In this document: piece after piece, positions 7,459 through 13,554 of the stretch
Position numbering within the stretch: position 1 is the stretch's first letter
How the letters are laid out: each line of letters opens with the position of its first letter
Origin: Dunaliella salina
Lineage: Eukaryota; Chlorophyta; Chlorophyceae; Chlamydomonadales; Dunaliellaceae
DNA: 13,554 nucleotides
Direction of reading: 5' to 3'
Assembly (NCBI GenBank): GCA_002284615.2
Contig: MU069471.1
Span: 161,854 to 175,407, forward strand
Position numbers and translations under genes: made by a program
Notes under the pieces: generated by a model
The model's database searches: none
Seen by the model: the letters and a program-made list of their open reading frames with translations, nothing else
What the model was told of the DNA's origin: nothing

Positions 7459-8392
7459 TTGGGCAAGCAGGCTTGACCGGGCATTTAAGCGCAGTTCTGG
7501 AGTTAGTGTGACATTAGCTTTGGTGGTGTTCGTATGACTTGGGGAGGCCCGGATGGCTCAAAGCTCCCTTCTTTTAGTGTTGACTGGACAAAACATACAG
7601 TGACTATGCCTCAGGGGCGTCCGCCCCAAAAATAGTAGGAATTAAACTAGAATCTGGCAACACGCTTTTTATCTTGGTACTTGTTGACAACAGTGGTCAA
7701 ATTCAAGATCAGGTCCCACACCTGTGACACCCCTTTGCCCGCACCCCCTTCAACATCATTAATTGGTGTCCCGCACTTTCGGACTTGCGATCTCCCTCTT
7801 TCTGTCTTGCAAGTTATGATCTGTGAATGTCAAGAGCATGTGTGGAATACCTGCGGGAAAGGTAGCTGCAGCAGCTTAAGTGCAGGGTAGCAGCATTGCT
7901 CATGGAGATGCGCAAGACACACAATCCTTCATTATCAAATCTGCTACTGTTGAAAAGTACACACTCTGCAGTTGAAACTGATTGGTTCTGCCTTTTGCTG
8001 CTGCCACCCCTTCTCACGAGGGGAAGGCTTCAGTAAGCTTCTCATTTCCTACGTTTTGATAAGGAATTGACAATTTTGCGGCTGCATGTGCTGCCAAGCA
8101 ACTCCTTGCAAGACAATGCTACTGTTCAATTTGCCACCATCGATTCCTTCAAGCACCATTAACAGATCTTCCAGGTACACATTCATCCTCAGTGTACCTG
8201 TTCCACTTACTCCCATTCCTTCACACTCCTTGTTCTCATCACGTTCACTTCCTGCCCTTTCTACCTGCGGCCATTGACATCCTAGCTAATGGTATTACAA
8301 GCCGACTAGGAGAGTCTCCTTGACTTTCTCTGCCCACCCTTACAGGTGACCCAAAAAGCCTCCATCTCCGCACCCTCGTACTCCCCCATTTG
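7459..8392. other. Stretch without recognised genes
   Basis: No open frame here combines protein-like composition with splice support. The reading frame directly upstream of the second LINE copy (AAIDILANGITSRLGES and so on) does not match the corresponding part of copy 1, so I end the LINE at about 8393. Confidence 0.45.
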
Positions 8393-8730
8393 CACCTAAT
8401 AGAAATCAAGTTCTGTGAAGACACAATGCCAGAGCACCAGTCAACAACGCGGCTAAGCAGCACGCAGACCTTTGTAAACTTACAAGCGCTAAAGCTAAAA
8501 CAATTCACCCTATTCTCCTGAGTGTTGGTGGAACTATTTACACTGAGCATACCCTAAAGCAAGTCAAACAACGTGCCACTAAACTCGCTCAACAACTTCA
8601 CGCCCATTCTGTTCAATATGCCCACAAACTAGTCTCCACACGCTGCGCTATTGAAAACGTAAATACTTCCCACAGCCAGGTTCTAGAGCCAGGTGCTTCT
8701 GGTAACCCTCCAGATCCATCCATCCATTAG
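8393..8730 (+). pseudogene. LINE C-terminal fragment, copy 2, frameshifted
   Basis: The first frame reads LIEIKFCEDTMPEHQSTTRL to a TGA near 8520. A shifted frame then reads IHPILLSVGGTIYTEHTLKQ and LHAHSVQYAHKLVSTRCAIE to GNPPDPSIH and TAG at 8728-8730. An ExK (EIK) of the suspected restriction-like endonuclease fold is present, but the preceding Asp-bearing motif is absent because of truncation. Non-functional. Confidence 0.72.
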
Positions 8731-8860
8731 CCTACCCTAACTCAAATCTTGTGGTGGAGGGGACTCACGGCTCTTTATGAGCCAACGTGTCTCCTGTTCC
8801 TTAATTGATGTAGGGAGAGTTTCTCTGCCTATGGAAGTTTTCTTTACTTTACATTTCTTA
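8393..8860 (+). mobile_element. 5'-truncated LINE 3' end, copy 2
   Basis: Bases from CACCTAATAGAAATCAAG onward align with copy 1 (from about 5948) through the coding end, the stop and the 3' untranslated region, including TTCCTTAATTGATGTAGGGA and TTTCTCTGCCTA. Copy 2 starts at the ExK motif and so lacks everything upstream, a typical 5' truncation left by incomplete reverse transcription. Relative to copy 1 it lacks 18 bp around 8565-8570. It keeps the ACTATTTAC stretch that copy 1 has lost. It has a short ATCC duplication just before the stop. The two copies share much of their sequence but differ at many sites, so they are separate, older insertions. Confidence 0.82.
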
Positions 8861-8971
8861 CAGGTTTCCTGCAAGTCAATTCCAAGCCCATACCACATTT
8901 GATCTGCTTTTGTGATTGGGTAGGATCAATGCCCTGTCCCTTTTGAACTCTCATACAGGCAGGACACATAC

Positions 8972-9187
8972 CTTGAGATAAAGGCGCACAGTAGACTGCC
9001 CAAACACCAGGGCTGCATCTTGCCTCGAGGTGTATGTTTTGGCAATTGGGCCTGAAGGGCCAAGCAACGCCCAGTCCAGGAATGGGTCGTCCTCCAAGAG
9101 CTCAACGGTGAGGTAGGGCAAGACTTGAGAGATGCCCAGGGCTTTCAGCATTGAGTACATGTGCATGTCGTCTCTCCAGAGCACACG
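8972..9187 (-). CDS. Internal exon of an unrecognised minus-strand gene
   Basis: A 216-base open stretch (72 codons, phase 0 at both ends) lies between an acceptor ending CACCATGCAG and the consensus donor GTATGT. The peptide runs RVLWRDDMHMYSMLKALGIS, QVLPYLTVELLEDDPFLDWA, then LLGPSGPIAKTYTSRQDAAL and VFGQSTVRLYLK. The last 25 residues have the spacing of a helix-turn-helix (TSRQDAALVFGQSTVRLYL), slightly like the small DNA-contact modules in homing endonucleases, but this may be chance. The in-frame ATG at 9193 overlaps the acceptor, so a first exon starting there is possible though less likely. Same strand, phase and size as 2547-2750 and 13217-13444. Confidence 0.68.
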
Positions 9188-9563
9188 CTGCATGGTGCCA
9201 AGTGGTTTGGGAAATCAGAAAGCATGGTCAACACGGCGCAAAGATTTGGAGAACGACAGGTGTCAAGCAGGCAACAGGTAGCTTGCGATTTGTTCCATGC
9301 TTCACAATCAAGAGGGTCCTCTTAATCTCAGCAAAGTCATTTTAAAGCGCATGCACTTGCAGGATTGTTGAATGCACGAGCACATAGCTAGTAAGTAGTA
9401 GTCTGTACAAGTGGGATGTAACTAGCGCACCATGCTTGTTTACCTTCCAAGCAAACTTCCACCCTAATGGAATTGGAAGTAAAAAGGCTTTAACAGGGCT
9501 TTGAACAAAAAAATGTGCTTCTCCTTATTAAAAAGCAGGTACTGTGCAAGAAGGTGATTAGAA

Positions 9564-9589
9564 GGGGGGGGGGGGGGGGGGGAGGGGGG
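9564..9589. repeat. Poly-G tract
   Basis: Nineteen consecutive G, one A, six G. It is likely to be length-variable and prone to sequencing error, so any frame crossing it should not be trusted. It can in principle form a quadruplex. Confidence 0.9.
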
Positions 9590-9597
9590 CAGTGTGT

Positions 9598-9730
9598 GGG
9601 ACTTAATGAGGCCATATCTCAAAAACACATGGGTGTTTCCGGACCAAATTTTGTCAGCATAAAGAGGGCATTATGGCTGTGTCCTACTACTTCTGGTCCA
9701 GGAATATCCATGCGTTCCTGCAACATAGCC
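9598..9730. repeat. Diverged copy of a dispersed repeat seen at 720-800
   Basis: GAGGCCATATCTCAAAAACA … GGACCAAATTTTGTCAGC parallels GGCCATACCTCAAATCTGCC … GGACCAAAAGTTTTAGGACC at 729-779. Both then run into an AAAGAGG / TGTGCTC region. The similarity is patchy and I judged it by eye. Confidence 0.4.
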
Positions 9731-9803
9731 AGACCAAGATCACGTGAAGCAGTTGAAAAACCTTGGAGTTCTGCCATATGTCATGATGCAGACTTTTTTT
9801 ACA

Positions 9804-9904
9804 TCTATGACAATATTAAGAAAATAATAATAAAATAAAAATAAAAAATGAAAATAATAAAAAAATAATAAAATAAGTGAATACAAAGATTCTATGACAA
9901 TATT
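9804..9904. mobile_element. Tiny A-rich retroposon-like insertion between 14-bp direct repeats
   Basis: TCTATGACAATATT occurs at 9804-9817 and again at 9891-9904. The 73 bases between are almost entirely A with scattered T (AAGAAAATAATAATAAAATA and so on), ending GTGAATACAAAGAT. A-rich sequence flanked by a long exact duplication is what target-primed reverse transcription leaves when nearly all of the element is lost. Slippage duplication is an alternative. Confidence 0.5.
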
Positions 9905-10470
9905 TGATCTATGCATTCAGAGCGTGCTTGGAAGCTTCAAGGAGAGTGCCTGTGGAGAAGCAGCGGTCCAATCTCCAAGTGCAAGCATGGTGCTGCTTTA
10001 CACCAAAGTTTACATAATGTCTTCAAAGCATCACGTCCATAATCTTAGGGGCTTGCAGGAAGGTTGCCAGGGGCCAGAGCAAATTTTCATACACATTTGG
10101 CACACCTCGTGGCAGCCTGACCTCCAGTTGACCCCTTTTCTTCACTGAAATTACACCATTCATTTCTTGAGGTCATGAGGGAGTTGGAGGCACTTGGGGA
10201 GGACTTGGGACTTGGTTTTGGCCTGGGGTGGAAGGAGGAGACCTCCTCTCCCAGTCATGCAAGGGTGCGGGACACACCTATTTGATGCCATTAATACTAT
10301 AACATGCTCACGTCTCACAATGGATGCCAGCCGACCCCATTCCCACACCTCAGCAGACAGTGCAACATCTTTCCCTCGCGCCCATGGAGCTCCTGCCTAA
10401 AACCACAAACACCAATGCCATCCATAGGCCTCAAACTCCTGTGTACAACTTTGAACTGCCTTAACTAGGA
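9905..10470. other. Stretch without recognised genes
   Basis: Plus frames 9894-10148 and 10194-10400 and minus frame 10160-10348 are open but show no domain or paired splice sites I would defend. Confidence 0.4.
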
Positions 10471-10552
10471 CCCTGACTCTGGTCCCAGGGAAAGAAGGAG
10501 TTGTTGGAAAATTTTGTTAGCACTGCCTTTTGCTCTGGGACCAGAGTCAGGG
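10471..10552. repeat. Perfect 18-bp inverted repeat, 46-base loop
   Basis: CCCTGACTCTGGTCCCAG at 10471-10488 is the exact reverse complement of 10535-10552. The GC-rich stem is strong enough to form in RNA or single-stranded DNA. It lies at the left edge of the GC-richer coding-like block at 10514-11209. It could be the end of a small foldback element; I found no flanking duplication. Confidence 0.8.
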
Positions 10553-11209
10553 CCTGGTCTAGCCTTCAAAAAGTTTGCTGGAAATACGGGGAAAATTCTG
10601 ACAATTCCGACACCATTTCAAGTTAGGCCAAATTATGATAGAAATGATGTTGGATTTAAAGGTTTCGAAAAAAGCTCCTGGGATGTACTCCTTGAGCGAA
10701 AACAGAAAGAAAGCTCAGAGGTCCACGCACCCATTCTCCCAGACATTCTTGCCCACCATAATCCAGCCACACCACCATTTGACGCCACTTCTTTTGCAAT
10801 GGTGTCTGTTGTATCATTACATCATTCCTGGGCTGGTCCAAGCGGAAGCGGCAGGTGGGTAGGAGCCCGCCCACGGAGCTTCGCACCTGCCGGGACCCCA
10901 AGCTTGCATGCAAGGTTGATGAGCACAAGAGGTTGGCTGCAGCGATTGCAGCCTGATCTCCTTTCCCTCCCACAGGCCTGTGGGCAGGCCCAGGATCCAC
11001 TCCCTGATCCTTACACCCCTGGTCTCAAGTGCAACTGGCTGCAAATTCTCCCCGCAGAGCTTCCTGGCCAGCAGGAGAGCGTGAGCATGCGCTTGCCTTA
11101 GGCGGCAGCAGCAGCAGCAAACACAGCAGCAGTGTATGACAAGCAGCAGCGAGTGTGGCTCAAGCTGGATGTGCAGAACGCGCGAGGCAGCAAGGTGCAG
11201 GTCAGCTGA
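10514..11209 (+). pseudogene. Coding-like plus frame interrupted by one TAG, unrecognised
   Basis: The plus frame is open for 195 codons from 10514, stops at TAG 11099-11101, then continues in the same frame for 35 codons to TGA at 11207-11209. The part right of 10976 looks most like protein: ACGQAQDPLPDPYTPGLKCN, WLQILPAELPGQQES, then after the stop NTAAVYDKQQRVWLKLDVQN and ARGSKVQ. Good splice-like signals surround these pieces: a pyrimidine tract and CACAG before 10976, donor GTGAGC at 11081, TAG acceptor at 11101, and GTCAGC at 11201. The 21-base gap between 11081 and 11101 is too short for a normal intron. I read this as either a decayed gene or exons with different true joins. Another plus frame nearby (about 10865-10956, ELRTCRDPKLACKVDEHKRL) also looks coding. 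Confidence 0.35.
11102..11200 (+). CDS. Candidate exon within the GC-rich block
   Basis: This is a 99-base open segment (33 codons, phase 0) after TTGCCTTAG and before GTCAGC. It encodes six Ala, then NTAAVYDKQQRVWLKLDVQN and ARGSKVQ. The VYDKQQRVWLKLDVQNARGS stretch is convincingly protein-like. The minus strand is also open here (10817-11350) but encodes Cys/Leu runs from the CAG repeats. Function unknown. Confidence 0.35.
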
Positions 11210-11370
11210 AGGGCAGTGCCAATCCCTGTGCGGAAGCACTTGAGCAGCAGGTTTGCCAAGTAAGGAGAGCCACATCAGGTCTTGGGAGGCAGCAGCAGGT
11301 TGCGGAGAGCAGGGGGAGCAGGTGCCAGAGAGGAGCTTTGAGGATACCATTGATTGGAGATGAATGAGGG

Positions 11371-11699
11371 GGCTGAGTAGGAGCTTTTAACCTAAGAGAG
11401 AGATGCTCAAACACGACGTTTGCATATTTGTAAAGACCTCTTGCAAAGCCTCCATACTAGCAAATCAATTGATGTCATTATTTTGGGCACAATGTTAAGT
11501 GCTTGAAATACATAAATACTCCAGAGGGGGAAAGCTGAGGACAAAAATCAGGTGTTTTTTGCATGCTCCTTGCGTACGTTCTCCGTGGCTCGCAAGATTG
11601 AAGCTTGGTATCCTCTTGTAGCTTGGTATCCTCTTTCTCAAGTTTTGAAGCTTATTTCTTGGTAATCCCGGAGACCGTGCCTAATCAGCCGCGGCGTGA
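11371..11699. other. Short gap without recognised features
   Basis: I see nothing to annotate. AGCTTGGTATCCTCTT is repeated in tandem at about 11603-11634. Confidence 0.45.
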
Positions 11700-11739
11700 A
11701 GCCTAGTTTTCACCAGCAAATTTCCATTCTGGACCACCT

Positions 11740-12550
11740 ATTGCACCAAATTAAGAAATTTTTAGTGATTTGGAATCCTCGTCCCAAAAAAATGTCAGAG
11801 GTGGGCGACGAAGGCCCCAAACAGGGGTCATTTTGAAATGTTCCTTTAGCACGGTGGCCATACTTTGCAGTTTTTGTGCCTAGAACCAAAGTGTACTGCG
11901 TTACAGTTTCCATAGCTTCTGAGTTTGAAAACTGCAAAGTACGGCCACTTCTGCTATTTACCAGAACATGAACCCTAGCTTTTGAGCCAGCACCCATCAT
12001 ATCTGACCAGCCAGAGCATCAAAATGAGTGATTTCTAGTGATTTGGAGTCCTTGTAATAAAAAAATATCATTGCAAAAAAAATGGAGTGAAAAGACCCAG
12101 TGGTTGGTCAGATACTGAATTTCAGCCATTTCCCTTGGAAAAAATCCAGCACTAGGGGTGCCAAAAAGGTCAATTTTTGACCTCCTTCATTCCCACTTTT
12201 GAATATGCAGGATGTTAGCATATCATATATGGGTTATCAAAAAAATATTTTGGGGGTGAAAAATGGTCCCAGGGTGGAGCTGTGGGCCATTTTAGGGTGA
12301 TCTGAGGCCAGGAGAGTGATCTGAGGTCCTCCAATTTTCTTCATTTTTTGGTAAACATAGTTTTTATTGGTATTATTATGGTTGTCATGGTCAGATTTGG
12401 AAAATAGTGGTGGGAAAGAACATTTTCAGCGATTTGGGCTCGTTGCCCACCTCTGAAAAAATGTCATTGCAAAAAAAATGGAGTGAAAAAGCTCAGTGGT
12501 TGGTGTTTTATGGCATTTTTTGCCATTTTCCCATGAAAAATTGGTTTTCA
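11740..12550. repeat. AT-rich diverged direct-repeat region
   Basis: A module of the form AGTGATTTGGARTCC … AAAAAAATRTCA appears three times, near 11763-11795, 12037-12070 and 12428-12467. The last two copies continue with an identical 26-base stretch (12068-12093 and 12464-12489, core TTGCAAAAAAAATGGAGTG) and then CAGTGGTTGGT. Copy 1 is followed by TCAGAGGTGGGCGACGA, whose near-exact reverse complement precedes the third copy at about 12439-12455. The region therefore has both direct and inverted repeats, like nested small elements. The overlapping minus frame 11710-12000 is not a gene in my view. Confidence 0.65.
11854..11948. repeat. Inverted repeat with 22-bp arms
   Basis: Bases 11854-11875 and 11927-11948 pair with about two mismatches (core TACTTTGCAGTTTT), leaving a loop of about 51 bases. 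It lies within the repeat region and may be the centre of a foldback or MITE-like element. Confidence 0.7.
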
Positions 12551-13216
12551 TGTGAGCTTTGACACAGTATATCTCATCACACAGAGCGACTTACACAAAT
12601 ATAAGCACATGCACAGGTAGCTTGCAATGCCAGCTACATTTAAAAGCCAAATTCGTCCTGTTCACTTAAAGTGGCTGTTAAAAACTGTACTTTAAGCGCC
12701 GAAAAGGAGCATGTTTGGGATATGCTCAGCTTACCCCCTCTGTAAATACTCAAACATATTCAAAGCCTCATAAGTTAGGTTGGGCACCCGTCTCTGAGAG
12801 CCTTAGCAAGCACGAGGCTTGCAGAGACTTGGAGGGTCTAATTTGCAAATGAACTTGGCAAGCGCAAGACTCGGTGAGTCTCTGGGAGTGTATTTCAGAT
12901 GTTGGGTAAGCTATTTATTTGTGGCCCCTCATATAAGTTTTTTGGCAATCTGAAAAGCAAGCATGCGCACCTCGAGCAGTGTGCAAAAGTTGAGCATAGG
13001 AGGCCTATGACAGGCCTCCTATTTCATAGAAGTTAGGGACAGAGTACGCATTTTGGCAAAAGAGTGTCAATGTCTCAAGCTAGGGTTCTTTCTGGGAAGC
13101 TTAGAAAATGAAGTCAGGCAAGTGCAAATTTGCTTCTTCTTCTTGACGTTGCCAAAAGGAAATGAAAGAGAAAAAATAAATCTGTTATGCAAAGGAGAGC
13201 TAAGGTCATCAGATAC
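12551..13216. other. Non-coding stretch with small hairpins
   Basis: I see no gene. A short stem lies at about 12664-12697 (ACTTAAAGT … ACTTTAAG). A perfect 11-bp stem lies at 12996-13022. If the exon at 13217-13444 is spliced leftward, this is the beginning of its downstream intron. Confidence 0.45.
12996..13022. repeat. Perfect 11-bp hairpin with 5-base loop
   Basis: ATAGGAGGCCT, loop ATGAC, AGGCCTCCTAT. It is compact and symmetric. In an intron of a minus-strand gene it could form in the transcript, but no function can be assigned. Confidence 0.75.
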
Positions 13217-13444
13217 CTGCATGCACGACAGCGCCTTTTTGCACAAGGCAGTGACCTCCTCGTTGCCTTGTGTAACTGGTACTCCACGGCGCAGGCCAAC
13301 TGGGGCAGTTGAACGCTGCAGGCTGGGCATCCATACTGCCCCCAAAAAGATTGGCACATCATTCATGGCCAGGAACTGCACTGGCAACTCCATTTGCACA
13401 AGCTTTGCAGCCAGATCCTTGTCGTCATTGTAATAGATGGCATC
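13217..13444 (-). CDS. Internal exon of an unrecognised minus-strand gene
   Basis: A 228-base open stretch (76 codons, phase 0 at both ends) follows an acceptor ending GTTGTCGTAG and precedes the donor GTATCT. The peptide is DAIYYNDDKDLAAKLVQMEL, PVQFLAMNDVPIFLGAVWMP, SLQRSTAPVGLRRGVPVTQG, NEEVTALCKKALSCMQ. It alternates hydrophobic strand-like and helix-like parts and looks like a compact globular domain, with no membrane span or low complexity. I do not recognise the family. The UAG of the acceptor is the in-frame stop directly before the exon, which fixes the boundary. A long CA repeat on this strand lies 20 bases upstream of the exon. It is the most 5' of three matching phase-0 minus exons. 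Confidence 0.72.
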
Positions 13445-13463
13445 CTACGACAACAGAAGGCCA

Positions 13464-13464
<1 letters not shown>

Positions 13465-13554
<90 letters not shown>
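13465..13554. repeat. (TG)n microsatellite reaching the window edge
   Basis: Forty-five uninterrupted TG units run to the end of the window. Read on the minus strand it is (CA)n, 20 bases upstream of the exon at 13217-13444, and so in that exon's upstream intron. The tract may continue outside, or the contig may end here because of it. Confidence 0.95.

Larger units (their letters stand above)
9188..9803. other. Stretch without recognised genes; contains a G tract and a dispersed repeat
   Basis: I see no gene. A run of 19 G followed by A and 6 G lies at 9564-9589. Just after it, about 9601-9730 resembles the 720-800 element (GGCCATAtCTCAAA … GGACCAAAttTT). Confidence 0.45.

Noticed and set aside
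10471..10560. Helitron 3' end
   Set aside because: The hairpin is followed by GCCTGGTCTAGCC, which lacks the CTRRT terminus at the right distance, and no TC 5' end could be paired with it.
11099..11101. TAG read as glutamine in an alternative nuclear code, as in some ulvophyte algae
   Set aside because: Both LINE copies use TAG as their natural terminator after GNPPDP…H, and one in-frame TAG is better explained by decay or splicing.
10817..11350. 177-codon minus-strand open frame
   Set aside because: It contains a long Cys run antisense to CAG repeats, and the plus-strand peptides in the same place have better composition and splice-like borders. Not fully excluded: one part (LLARKLCGENLQPVALETRG) is acceptable protein.
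11710..12000. 96-codon minus open frame
   Set aside because: It lies over the diverged repeats and the 22-bp-arm hairpin and has no splice signals or family resemblance.
13053..13433. 126-codon plus open frame opposite the exon at 13217-13444
   Set aside because: It is the antisense shadow of a minus exon that has exact splice borders and better composition.
1..13554. Bacterial operon, CRISPR array, tRNA or rRNA gene
   Set aside because: No runs of adjacent long genes, no regularly spaced repeats with unique spacers, and no recognisable tRNA or rRNA sequence were seen on either strand.

Overview
The window looks like nuclear DNA of a eukaryote with long introns and many transposable elements, most likely a green alga (Chlorophyta). 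Three things support this. Short coding stretches are bounded by GT..AG splice signals and separated by kilobases of non-coding DNA. Two decayed copies of a non-LTR retrotransposon 3' end carry a C-terminal protein pattern I associate with chlorophyte LINEs (…LIEIKFCEDT…, …HAHSVQYA.KLVSTR…, …GNPPDPH-stop). Long (AT)n and (TG)n microsatellites are present. There are no bacterial-style operons, rRNA, tRNA or CRISPR arrays that I can see. The species cannot be named from this sequence.

Layout. 1-2546: non-coding, with a long-loop hairpin (736-839) and an (AT)n tract (1389-1497). 2547-2750: a well-supported minus-strand internal exon, followed to the right by a 16-bp minisatellite and a weaker minus exon (3262-3365). 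3366-5506: mostly featureless, with one weak minus terminal-exon candidate (4820-4891). 5507-7458: a complete hAT-type DNA transposon, with an 8-bp target duplication and 14-bp perfect terminal inverted repeats. It contains a decayed LINE fragment and, on its minus strand, open frames of an unrecognised Ala/Pro/Gln-rich protein. 8393-8860: a second LINE 3' fragment. 8972-9187: a second strong minus exon. 9804-9904: a tiny A-rich insertion between 14-bp direct repeats. 10471-10552: a perfect 18-bp hairpin. 10514-11209: a GC-richer plus-strand frame interrupted by one TAG. 11700-12550: AT-rich repeats with a hairpin. 13217-13444: a third strong minus exon, next to a (TG)n tract that runs off the window.

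The three strong minus exons (13217-13444, 8972-9187, 2547-2750) are each a multiple of three bases long, use phase 0 at both ends and are flanked by good splice sites. The simplest reading is that they are internal exons of one large minus-strand gene whose introns hold all the mobile elements. That linkage is inferred, and I do not recognise the protein. If it is right, the hAT and both LINE pieces sit in introns and the gene extends past both ends of the window.
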